Of a DNA stretch of 5,851 bases, positions 1 through 5,441 are shown one piece after another. The stretch covers positions 1-5,851 of the forward strand of contig JAEURE010000187.1 of NCBI GenBank assembly GCA_016789485.1, written 5' to 3'. Positions within the stretch are counted from its first letter, which is position 1, and each line of letters opens with the position of its first letter. This DNA comes from Anaerolineales bacterium (GTDB lineage Bacteria; Chloroflexota; Anaerolineae; Anaerolineales; Villigracilaceae). The notes beneath the pieces were generated by a model that was not told where the DNA came from, did not search any database, and was given only the letters and a program-made list of their open reading frames with translations. Position numbers and translations under genes: made by a program.

Positions 1-28
1 GTTCAACGTACTGCAAAACTTGTTTCAT
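1..28 (-). CDS. Start of a divergent gene, truncated by the window edge (possible zinc-type dehydrogenase/oxidoreductase)
   Basis: Reading leftward from an ATG at 28 gives MKQVLQYVE before the window ends. An AGGA (reverse strand of 37-40) lies 8 bases before this ATG, a normal Shine-Dalgarno spacing. A second in-frame ATG at 37 would add three residues but has no well-spaced ribosome binding site. The opening MKQVLQ resembles the N-terminus of the two-domain oxidoreductases that join a zinc-type alcohol dehydrogenase-like domain to a Gfo/Idh domain, but nine residues cannot establish a family, so this is only a hint from memory. What supports a gene here is the start codon, the ribosome binding site and the TATTAT box at 105-110 on the same strand. 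It would be divergent from arfB. Confidence 0.4.
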
Positions 29-104
29 ACCCTTCATCCTGATGCCGATCGCTATAAGTTAAGCATCGCCGAATTTTCTCTCTAAAACTAGCACCATAGG
101 TTAT

Positions 105-110
105 ATAATA
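105..110 (-). promoter_or_regulatory. Candidate -10 box for the leftward gene
   Basis: On the reverse strand the tip of the left arm reads GGGTATTATA, giving a TATTAT hexamer that mirrors the GGGTATAAT of the right arm. A start near 98 would leave an untranslated leader of about 70 bases before the ATG at 28. No convincing -35 hexamer is visible at the correct distance. Confidence 0.3.
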
Positions 111-170
111 CCCACGGTCGCAAGTTGCGCTTTCCCGCTTCTAAAAAACGCAACTTGTGACCGCGCTGGG

Positions 171-176
171 TATAAT
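171..176 (+). promoter_or_regulatory. Perfect -10 box (TATAAT) for the arfB-led operon
   Basis: TATAAT occurs exactly at 171-176, preceded by a TG two bases further out than the usual extended -10 position. No good -35 hexamer is found 16-18 bases upstream (about 148-154). Transcription would start near 183-184, which coincides with the ATG of arfB. The box forms the tip of the right arm of the inverted repeat. Confidence 0.45.
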
Positions 177-183
177 TCAAGAG

Positions 184-585
184 ATGAAACAACTTGACAA
201 TGAAATTACTTTGGAATACATCCGCGCATCGGGGCCGGGAGGGCAGAACGTGAACAAGGTCGCGACGGCGGTGCAACTGCGCTTTGACGTTATCAACTCG
301 CCCTCGCTCGCCTCAGATCTTAAAGGACGGCTGATTCAGCTTGCCGGGAAACGGGTCAACGCCGAGGGCGTCTTGATCCTCGAAGCCAAACGATTCCGCA
401 CCCAGGAACAAAACCGCGAAGACGCCCTCGTAAAATTCTACGAGTTGATCCGCAAAGCGGGCGAAAGACCCAAGGCACGCCATAAGACCAGGCCCACCAA
501 AGCATCCAAAGAAGAACGCTTGAAGGAAAAGAAAAAACGCGGAGAGGTCAAAAAGCTGCGAAGCGAAAAAGTGGAAAGAGAATAA
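184..585 (+). CDS. arfB: Alternative ribosome-rescue factor ArfB (peptidyl-tRNA hydrolase)
   Basis: ArfB enters ribosomes stalled without a stop codon, threads its basic tail into the empty mRNA channel, and releases the nascent chain by hydrolysing peptidyl-tRNA. The 133-residue protein has the release-factor domain-3 motif SGPGGQNVNK at residues 16-25, with the catalytic GGQ at 19-21. Its highly basic C-terminal tail (from about residue 100) contains the family's RPTKASKEERL stretch. The length matches ArfB, and the codon-recognition domains of RF1/RF2 are absent, so this is not a fragment of prfA or prfB. I chose ATG 184 because it lines up with the family's usual N-terminus. An in-frame GTG at 157 would add nine residues encoded inside the inverted repeat. 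ATG 184 has no spaced Shine-Dalgarno sequence, and the -10 box ends 7 bases before it. First gene of a tight + strand cluster. Confidence 0.92.
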   Translation: MKQLDNEITLEYIRASGPGGQNVNKVATAVQLRFDVINSPSLASDLKGRLIQLAGKRVNAEGVLILEAKRFRTQEQNREDALVKFYELIRKAGERPKARHKTRPTKASKEERLKEKKKRGEVKKLRSEKVERE

Positions 586-588
586 ACC

Positions 589-1398
589 ATGCCCAACCTG
601 AGCATCAGCACAGAAAACTCGGAGTTTCAAATCATACAGGCTTTGAAGTTGAACCGCACCAAACGCAGCCAGACTGGAGAAATTTTCATCGAAGGGATCG
701 AATCCATCAAGCAGGCTGACCGCGCCGGTTTGGGGATCACCCGCATCATTACGCCCAATATCGACAAACTTTCCAATTGGTCGAAAGATTTAATACTCAA
801 AAACCGCACAGCCAAAATCATCGACATGTCGTTTGATTTATACAAATCCATTTGCGACCGCGAAGAACCGTCCGAAATCGTCGTCACCGCCAGGGTCGAG
901 CCAATCGGCCTCCACGACCTGAAACTGCCGAAAGACCCATTCCTGCTAATCTTCGACCGCCCCAGCGACTACGGCAACCTTGGCTCCTTGACCCGCTCCG
1001 CCAATTCATTTGGTGTTGATGCAATACTCATCATCGGCCACAGCGTGGATATATACGATCCCAAGGTCATACGTTCGAGCCTGGGAAGCATCTTCCACTC
1101 GGTCATCATCCCCATTCAATCCATGCAGGAGTTTGAAACCTGGGTGAAGGAGCAGAAACGAATAAACAACATCAGCATTGTCGGCACAGACTCAACTGGC
1201 GCTGTTTCTCTTGCAAATCAGCCATTGACCAAGCCGATCGCCATTGTCCTTGGGAATGAAGCCAAGGGCATGAGCGTGGCGTTGAAAAATCTTTGCGATT
1301 ATGTGGTCAGCATCCCGGTCTCCGGGGTCGTTAATTCCTTGAATGTCGCCTGTGCTGGTTCGATCATCCTTTGGGATGTGTATAGGAACAGCCAATAG
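589..1398 (+). CDS. SpoU/TrmH-family RNA 2'-O-methyltransferase
   Basis: This 269-residue protein should transfer a methyl group from S-adenosylmethionine to a ribose 2'-OH of an RNA. The C-terminal half is a SPOUT trefoil-knot domain with the three family motifs in order. Motif 1 is at about 122-137, DRPSDYGNLGSLTRS, with the conserved Asn130 and the presumed catalytic Arg136. Motif 2 is at 219-229, VLGNEAKGMS. Motif 3 is at 242-256, IPVSGVVNSLNVACA, the SLNV knot segment that binds the cofactor. Residues about 12-100 resemble the SpoU substrate-binding domain of 23S rRNA methyltransferases such as RlmB and TsnR, including a short run near 88-96 preceding the linker. The position modified cannot be read from the sequence. 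It starts 3 bases after arfB, with a purine-rich stretch (572-580) as ribosome binding site, so the two are probably co-transcribed and linked by ribosome function. Confidence 0.88.
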   Translation: MPNLSISTENSEFQIIQALKLNRTKRSQTGEIFIEGIESIKQADRAGLGITRIITPNIDKLSNWSKDLILKNRTAKIIDMSFDLYKSICDREEPSEIVVTARVEPIGLHDLKLPKDPFLLIFDRPSDYGNLGSLTRSANSFGVDAILIIGHSVDIYDPKVIRSSLGSIFHSVIIPIQSMQEFETWVKEQKRINNISIVGTDSTGAVSLANQPLTKPIAIVLGNEAKGMSVALKNLCDYVVSIPVSGVVNSLNVACAGSIILWDVYRNSQ

Positions 1399-1400
1399 GA
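1397..1400 (+). promoter_or_regulatory. Shine-Dalgarno site that fixes the yqeC-mocA start
   Basis: AGGA at 1397-1400 overlaps the TAG stop of the methyltransferase (1396-1398). It lies 9 bases before ATG 1410 but only 3 bases before the in-frame TTG at 1404, so it favours the ATG. The overlap suggests translational coupling. Confidence 0.6.
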
Positions 1401-1409
1401 TATTTGCAG

Positions 1410-2738
1410 ATGGATCTCCTGCGTGCCCTTCGGCTCGACCAAACGAAGATCACTCCTTCTATCAGCTTCGTTGGCTCTGGAGGCAAGACCGCTGCCCTGT
1501 TTCAACTTGCACGTCAACTTCCGAAGCACAAACCGATTCTCGTCACCGCCACCAGCCACCTTGGTATCTGGCAGGCATCTCTTGCAGATCAGCACATTAT
1601 TGCAAATACTATAGAAGACATAAAACTTCCAGAGCAAGGAATTATTCTTCTCACGGGGGAAATTGAAAACGATAGAACAAAACCGATAGATCCTCTTTTA
1701 AGGGATTGGCTACGCGCAAAATCACAAGAAATGGGTATTCCCCTGCTCATCGAAGCGGATGGCTCGCGTCAAAAACCGCTGAAGGCACCGGCAACACATG
1801 AGCCGCCCATACCAGACTTCTCGGATATTGTCGTTCACGTCACCGGGTTAAGCGGCCTTGGCAAATCGCTACTTGAAGAGCATGTACATCGGGCCGAAAT
1901 TTTTTCGCAATTGAGCGGACTCGCGCTGGGCAATCCGGTCACGCCACAGGCCATCACCAATGTCCTCACCCACTTGCAAGGCGGCTTAAAAAATATTCCG
2001 CCTCATGCCAGGCGGATTGCATTACTAAACCAGGCAGATACTCCCGAGCTTGAGTCTCTAGGCGGAAGCATGGCGCAAAATCTACTTGGGCATTTTGACT
2101 CGGTCCTTGTTGGTTCGTTACAGCGGGAAATTTTCCACACTTTCGAACACACAGCGGGCATCGTCCTCGCGGCAGGAAAATCCAGCAGATATGGACAGCC
2201 CAAACAACTATTGGAGTGGAAAGGGAAATCATTCGTTCGCCATGTGGCTGAGACCGCGCTTCAGGCCGGGCTTGAGCCTGTGGTAATCGTTACCGGCTTT
2301 CACCACGCTGAGATCGAATCGCACCTAGCCGACCTGCCCGTGACCATTGTCCACAACCTGGAGTATGAGCTGGGACAAAGCACTTCGATAAAAGCCGGAA
2401 TTGCAGCCCTTCCACCGAATATAGGCGCAGCTTTATTTTTGCTGGCAGACCAGCCGCAGATCCCCGTTGAAGTTATACGTGCCTTAACCGAAGCACATAC
2501 TCACGAATTACAAGCCATCCTCGCGCCGCTTGTCCTTGAAGAAAGGCGGGCCAACCCCGTGCTATTTGACCGGGCCGCCTTCCCGGACATCATGCAGTTA
2601 ACTGGCGATATTGGCGGACGGGCGATCTTCGACAAACATAAAGTCTCCTACCTGCCCTGGCATGACGATATTTTGATCTTCGATGTGGACAAGCCAGAAG
2701 ATTACGAGCGTCTGAAACATTTAGAAAGCGGGAAGTAG
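1410..2738 (+). CDS. yqeC: Fusion of YqeC-type hydroxylase accessory domain and MocA-like molybdenum cofactor cytidylyltransferase
   Basis: A 442-residue protein with two domains. Residues 1 to about 240 match the YqeC family, linked to selenium-dependent molybdenum hydroxylases. They include a P-loop-like GSGGKT at 22-27, the family block EADGSRQKPLKAP at 115-127 followed by HEPPIP, and LNQAD at 206-210 where an NKxD-like motif would sit. Residues about 248-442 form a MobA/MocA-type nucleotidyltransferase with LAAGKSSRYGQPKQLL at 253-268, LADQP at 345-349, NPVLF at 382-386, GDIGGRAIF at 399-407 and a C-terminal DVDKPEDY at 425-432. Known MocA proteins attach CMP from CTP to molybdopterin for xanthine-dehydrogenase-type enzymes, and E. 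coli yqeC and mocA belong to the same accessory set. The fusion fits that link. The coding frame is continuous. The stretch at about 1590-1740 is visibly richer in A+T than its surroundings. The substrate of the YqeC domain is unknown. Confidence 0.87.
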   Translation: MDLLRALRLDQTKITPSISFVGSGGKTAALFQLARQLPKHKPILVTATSHLGIWQASLADQHIIANTIEDIKLPEQGIILLTGEIENDRTKPIDPLLRDWLRAKSQEMGIPLLIEADGSRQKPLKAPATHEPPIPDFSDIVVHVTGLSGLGKSLLEEHVHRAEIFSQLSGLALGNPVTPQAITNVLTHLQGGLKNIPPHARRIALLNQADTPELESLGGSMAQNLLGHFDSVLVGSLQREIFHTFEHTAGIVLAAGKSSRYGQPKQLLEWKGKSFVRHVAETALQAGLEPVVIVTGFHHAEIESHLADLPVTIVHNLEYELGQSTSIKAGIAALPPNIGAALFLLADQPQIPVEVIRALTEAHTHELQAILAPLVLEERRANPVLFDRAAFPDIMQLTGDIGGRAIFDKHKVSYLPWHDDILIFDVDKPEDYERLKHLESGK

Positions 2739-2741
2739 AAC

Positions 2742-3323
2742 GTGGAAAACTCAGAGATTTCTGCGATGATCCTCGCCGCAGGCAAGTCCATGCGCATGGG
2801 GCGGCAAAAGATGCTGATGCCCTGGGCGAATACAACTGTGCTTGAGAAAGTCTTGCTGACCTTGCGCAATGCCGATATCGAAGACCTGGTGCTTGTCACA
2901 AATTCTGAGATCGCAAGATCAATCACCAATTTTGATGTGCCAGTTGTTATCAACAATGACGGGGAAATGCTTGCCTCGCTGCAACTTGGGCTGCGAGCGG
3001 CAAAACCGTCAGCGCGAGCAGCACTCATTTGTCTCGGCGACCAGCCCCAAATTGAGGAAGGAAGCGTGCGAAGCGTCTGCGAAGCATACCAGAAAAGCCG
3101 ATCAAGGCTGGTGGTGCCGAGCTATCAAATGCGGCGCGGGCATCCCTGGTTGGTGATAAGGGAGCTATGGGAGGAAATCCTTGGGATGCAACCCGGCCAA
3201 TCAATGCGCGAGTTTCTGAGTGCCCATGCCGCTGAGATCGAGTACGTGAATTTGGATACCGCCACCATTTTGCAGGATCTGGATACGCCTGAAGATTACT
3301 TGAAATATAAACCAGCCTTGTGA
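2742..3323 (+). CDS. Second MocA/MobA-like nucleotidyltransferase
   Basis: A 193-residue stand-alone NTP-transferase (NTP_transf_3 type). The nucleotide-binding signature LAAGKSMRMG is at 11-20, with the following Lys23. GDQPQ at 99-103 supplies the metal-binding aspartate. RRGHP at 131-135 and DLDTPEDY at 179-186 are the later family blocks, in their more canonical form than in the adjacent fusion protein. The likely role is nucleotide attachment to molybdopterin, or a related sugar- or cofactor-nucleotide transfer. CTP and GTP specificity cannot be told apart with confidence. The start is GTG 2742, 3 bases after the previous stop, with GGGAAG at 2730-2735 as ribosome binding site. The next Met (residue 9) would cut into the first beta strand, so GTG is preferred. 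It is not a close copy of the C-terminal domain of the previous gene: the motifs align but the intervening sequence differs widely. Confidence 0.83.
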   Translation: MENSEISAMILAAGKSMRMGRQKMLMPWANTTVLEKVLLTLRNADIEDLVLVTNSEIARSITNFDVPVVINNDGEMLASLQLGLRAAKPSARAALICLGDQPQIEEGSVRSVCEAYQKSRSRLVVPSYQMRRGHPWLVIRELWEEILGMQPGQSMREFLSAHAAEIEYVNLDTATILQDLDTPEDYLKYKPAL

Positions 3324-3329
3324 TACACT
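3300..3329 (+). promoter_or_regulatory. Candidate internal promoter ahead of the lipid genes
   Basis: TTGAAA at 3300-3305 is separated by 18 bases from TACACT at 3324-3329. The -10 is preceded by TGA, giving an extended TGn element formed by the stop codon of the upstream gene. A start near 3336 would leave a leader of about 20 bases that includes the GGGAG ribosome binding site. The gap here (33 bases) is the largest inside the cluster. The boxes match consensus only partly. Confidence 0.35.
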
Positions 3330-3356
3330 CGCCACACTTTTGCATCGGGAGCTTAT

Positions 3357-4277
3357 ATGAAATATTATGTCATTGTAAATCCAACATCGGGGCGAGGGCT
3401 GGGGGAAAAATCCATTCCGCATATCGAAAGCTACTTAAAGGAGAATGGATTTGACTATACACTGGTGAACACCAATGGCGTGTGGCATGCCGCCGAACTT
3501 GCCGAGAATGCCGTGCGCGACGGATATGATGTCATTGTGTGTGCCAGCGGCGACGGTACGGTGAATGAGGCCATTAACGGCATCATGCGCGCGAAAAAAG
3601 CCGGTCATAATGGGGCAGCCTTTACCGTGTTGGGCATCGGCACCGGCAATGATTTTGCGGGCGGTACGGGCATTCCCACGAACTTGAATGAGGGTTTGAG
3701 CGCGTTGAAGCAAAACAAACGCAAGCGGATCGACCTCGGTTTGGTGAAAGGCGGAGATTATCCCGATGGTCGTTATTTCGGCAACGGAATCGGTGTGGGC
3801 TTCGACGCGGCGGTTGGCAATGAGGCCATCAAGGTGCGCTGGACGCGCGGGCTGTTGGCGTATCTCATCGGCGTCATCAAGACTGTCTTCCTTTATTACA
3901 ACCCCGCCCAGGTGGAGATCATTCTGGATGATAATGAGATCATCAAACAAACTTCGTTGATGATCTCGGTAATGAACGGCAGACGCATGGGGGGCGGATT
4001 TCAAATGGCGCCCGAGTCGCAAGCGGATGATGGGCTGTTCGATCTTTGTATTGCAGAGACCGCATCCAAGGGACGTATTTTGCAAATGATCCCGCACTTC
4101 ATCAAAGGGACACAGGCCACCCTGCCGGAGATCCAGATGAAGCGCGCAAAGAAGGTCTCGATTAAATCCCTGGATATGGCCTTCCCGGCCCATGCCGACG
4201 GCGAATTCATCTGCCTTGACGGCAAGCATTTGACTCTTGAACTGCTGCCGCAGGAATTGGAAATTGTTTACGCCTAA
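3357..4277 (+). CDS. Diacylglycerol kinase family lipid kinase (YegS/DgkB type)
   Basis: A 306-residue soluble lipid kinase of the DAGK catalytic family, expected to phosphorylate diacylglycerol or a similar lipid at the membrane surface using ATP. NPTSGRG at 8-14 opens the nucleotide-binding domain. SGDGTVNE at 64-71 is the family's GGDGT loop with Ser in place of the first Gly. GIGTGNDFA at 93-101 follows. In the C-terminal beta-rich domain, GFDA at 148-151, the metal-site-like MAPESQADDGLFDL at 217-230 and ADGE at 280-283 (the VDGE-type catalytic segment) are present. The length is typical. ATG 3357 has a strong GGGAG at 3347-3351, 5 bases upstream. It lies 6 bases before an acyltransferase gene, and both proteins work at phosphatidic acid, which supports a phospholipid role. 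The exact lipid (diacylglycerol, lipid precursor or other) is not decided by sequence. Confidence 0.88.
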   Translation: MKYYVIVNPTSGRGLGEKSIPHIESYLKENGFDYTLVNTNGVWHAAELAENAVRDGYDVIVCASGDGTVNEAINGIMRAKKAGHNGAAFTVLGIGTGNDFAGGTGIPTNLNEGLSALKQNKRKRIDLGLVKGGDYPDGRYFGNGIGVGFDAAVGNEAIKVRWTRGLLAYLIGVIKTVFLYYNPAQVEIILDDNEIIKQTSLMISVMNGRRMGGGFQMAPESQADDGLFDLCIAETASKGRILQMIPHFIKGTQATLPEIQMKRAKKVSIKSLDMAFPAHADGEFICLDGKHLTLELLPQELEIVYA

Positions 4278-4283
4278 TTCATT

Positions 4284-4958
4284 ATGAAAAAATTTTCCCT
4301 CTGGTTGATCACTTTTTTGCTGCGCATTTACTTTCGGCTAACCCTGCGCCTTGACTCGCCGGACATGAGTCAGATCGTTCCCGCTCAGGGCCCTTTGATC
4401 ATCATTACAAATCATACCGGTCAGGTGGAGGTGCCAGTCTTCGCCACGATGCTCCAGCCGCGAAAGATCACAGGCTGGGGAAAGGCTGAGGCATTCGATA
4501 ATTTGTTCCTGCGCTGGGTCTTCAGTGCGTGGGATATCATCCCGGTCCATCGCGGCGAGGCGGATCTGACGGCGCTCAAATCTGCATTGAGAATGCTTGA
4601 AGAAGGCCGCATCTTCGGCGTCGCCCCGGAAGGGACACGCAACAAAACAGGAATATTGAGGCGCGGACTTCCCGGCGCTGCCATCTTGGCGTTAAAATCC
4701 GGCGCACCGGTGTTGCCGATATCGCATTGGGGTGGTGAAGTGTTCTTGAAGAATCTCAAACGCTTCAAGCGGACTGACTTTCACATCCGTATTGGCAAAC
4801 CTTTCCATGTTAAAGTGGAAGGCAAAGTTACCAGCGAGATGCGACAGGAGATCGTGGATGAGATGATGTATAAGCTGGCAGAATTAATACCCCAGGAATA
4901 CCGTGGGGTATATGCAGATCTTGAGAGATCGCAGGGGAAATATCTGGAAACGTTGTAA
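4284..4958 (+). CDS. PlsC-type lysophospholipid acyltransferase (1-acylglycerol-3-phosphate acyltransferase-like)
   Basis: A 224-residue acyltransferase, expected to esterify the sn-2 position of lysophosphatidic acid to make phosphatidic acid at the inner membrane face. An N-terminal hydrophobic segment (about 4-20) probably anchors it. The family blocks are present. Block I is NHTGQVEVP at 43-51. Block II is IIPVHRGEAD at 85-94. Block III is APEGTRN at 114-120, followed by LRRGLPGAAILA, and block IV is VLPI at 143-146. Block I is odd: the catalytic HX4D dyad reads HX4E (His44, Glu49). I cannot say from this window whether that is normal in the lineage. The start ATG 4284 lies 6 bases after the lipid kinase stop and has no recognisable Shine-Dalgarno sequence, so translation is probably coupled to the kinase gene. 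A terminator begins directly after its stop codon. Confidence 0.85.
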   Translation: MKKFSLWLITFLLRIYFRLTLRLDSPDMSQIVPAQGPLIIITNHTGQVEVPVFATMLQPRKITGWGKAEAFDNLFLRWVFSAWDIIPVHRGEADLTALKSALRMLEEGRIFGVAPEGTRNKTGILRRGLPGAAILALKSGAPVLPISHWGGEVFLKNLKRFKRTDFHIRIGKPFHVKVEGKVTSEMRQEIVDEMMYKLAELIPQEYRGVYADLERSQGKYLETL

Positions 4959-5000
4959 TGAAAAAGACTGGCTGGTTAAATAACCAGCCAGTCTTTTTCA
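4959..5000. terminator. Bidirectional intrinsic terminator between convergent genes
   Basis: A perfect 20-bp inverted repeat (4959-4978 and 4981-5000) is separated by only two bases. Its GC-rich core GACTGGCTGG/CCAGCCAGTC is flanked by A5 on the left and T5 on the right, so each strand's transcript forms a hairpin followed by a U tract. It begins directly after the acyltransferase stop codon and ends the + strand operon. On the other strand it terminates the small Tat-signal gene, whose stop codon (4976-4978) lies inside the stem. Confidence 0.93.
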
Positions 5001-5299
5001 TCCTCTGATAACGAAAGGTTAAAACTCCACCCCCGATATTCGACCTTGGCCGTCAGGCGTCCATTCCCCTGAAGGAACAGATCTCTAATGGCAAGCTCTG
5101 GGCCAAAACCAGCTTGTTTTTGCCAGGTTTGTTTTTGGTCGGCCGAGATATGGATCTCGCCATTTGGCGTTCCACGAAAAAACCTGCCTTTGAATTCAGC
5201 CACGGGGAAAACAAAAAAATGCTCCGTAAGCTTCCAAACCGGTACAGATAGTAAAAGTGCAGTCACCCCACCAACCTTAAGAAAATCACGACGGTTCAT
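4976..5299 (-). CDS. Small Tat-signal protein of unknown function with an Asp-box-like motif
   Basis: A 107-residue protein I cannot assign to a named family. It opens with MNRRDFLKVGG, a twin-arginine (RRxFLK) export motif, followed by the hydrophobic stretch TALLLSVPVW at 13-22. No clear AxA cleavage site follows, so it may stay anchored by its N-terminus. The rest is predicted beta-rich. Residues 52-59 (SADQKQTW) resemble the Asp-box of beta-propeller repeats (SxDxGxTW) with Lys in place of Gly. Residues 98-104 (SEDEKDW) look like a second, weaker copy. At this size it could be two propeller blades that pair with something else, or a small beta-sandwich. There is a good ribosome binding site, GGGAGAG (reverse strand of 5305-5311), 5 bases before the ATG. 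It converges on the acyltransferase, and its last eight codons lie in the terminator hairpin. Confidence 0.78.
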   Translation of the reverse strand: MNRRDFLKVGGVTALLLSVPVWKLTEHFFVFPVAEFKGRFFRGTPNGEIHISADQKQTWQKQAGFGPELAIRDLFLQGNGRLTAKVEYRGWSFNLSLSEDEKDWLVI

Positions 5300-5332
5300 A
5301 AATACTCTCCCAAAAAAATGAATATTAAGATA

Positions 5333-5361
5333 ATATTAGTACAGTTTATCTGATTTGTCCA
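5333..5361 (-). promoter_or_regulatory. Candidate promoter of the Tat-signal gene
   Basis: On the reverse strand, TGGACA (5361-5356) and TAATAT (5338-5333) are separated by 17 bases. The -35 matches consensus at five of six positions and the -10 at four. A start near 5326 leaves a leader of about 27 bases carrying the ribosome binding site. An alternative -10, TATTAT, lies 3 bases further on with a 20-base spacer. Confidence 0.45.
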
Positions 5362-5441
5362 GCAAGCCTGATTTTCAATGATGCAAACAGGTTTTTGATA
5401 CAAACCGAGAACGTGCTGATTTAAAAGTGGTCATTTAAACT

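Larger units (their letters stand above)
104..176. repeat. Imperfect long inverted repeat between divergent genes
   Basis: The left arm (104-129) and right arm (149-176) are inverted copies. The inner ten bases, CAAGTTGCG plus one flanking base, pair perfectly with CGCAACTTG. The arms then continue through GACCG and TGGGTAT to a TATAAT-like end, with one substitution, a 3-base insertion in the right arm and a 1-base difference near the tip. The 19-base spacer (130-148) can shorten through T-A pairs between 131-133 and 145-147. There is no T run after the right arm, and it lies upstream of both genes, so a terminator is unlikely. It could be a dispersed palindromic element or an operator. No clear target-site duplication is visible at its edges. 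Confidence 0.7.
184..4958 (+). other. Predicted six-gene transcription unit
   Basis: Six same-strand genes have gaps of 3, 11, 3, 33 and 6 bases. There is no terminator-like hairpin between them and a strong one after the last. The upstream TATAAT at 171-176 is the likely main promoter, with a possible second promoter at 3300-3329 giving the two lipid genes their own expression. Co-transcription is inferred from spacing only. Confidence 0.6.

Noticed and set aside
104..176. Reading the inverted repeat as a terminator or a CRISPR repeat
   Set aside because: There is no T run on either side, it lies upstream of two divergent starts, and it occurs once without spacer-repeat periodicity.
194..199. 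TTGACA, a perfect -35 hexamer
   Set aside because: It lies inside the arfB coding region, with no -10 at a suitable distance (bases 215-222 are a poor match), and it encodes residues of the protein start.
88..276. Short - strand open frame across the inverted repeat and the arfB start
   Set aside because: It covers the palindrome and the antisense of arfB, with no ribosome binding site or family resemblance. The leftward gene is better placed at ATG 28.
1343..1666. + strand open frame across the methyltransferase-yqeC junction
   Set aside because: It overlaps the ends of two well-supported genes in another frame, and its translation is rich in Ser, Arg and Cys without any motif.
3435..4229. 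Long open frame on the - strand (264 codons) opposite the lipid kinase
   Set aside because: It is antisense to a gene with a complete set of family motifs, its translation shows no recognisable domain, and nothing supports a separate start signal. It is a shadow of codon bias in the + strand gene.
5088..5321. + strand open frame opposite the Tat-signal gene
   Set aside because: The - strand frame has a Tat motif, a good ribosome binding site and a promoter-like sequence; the + strand frame has none of these.
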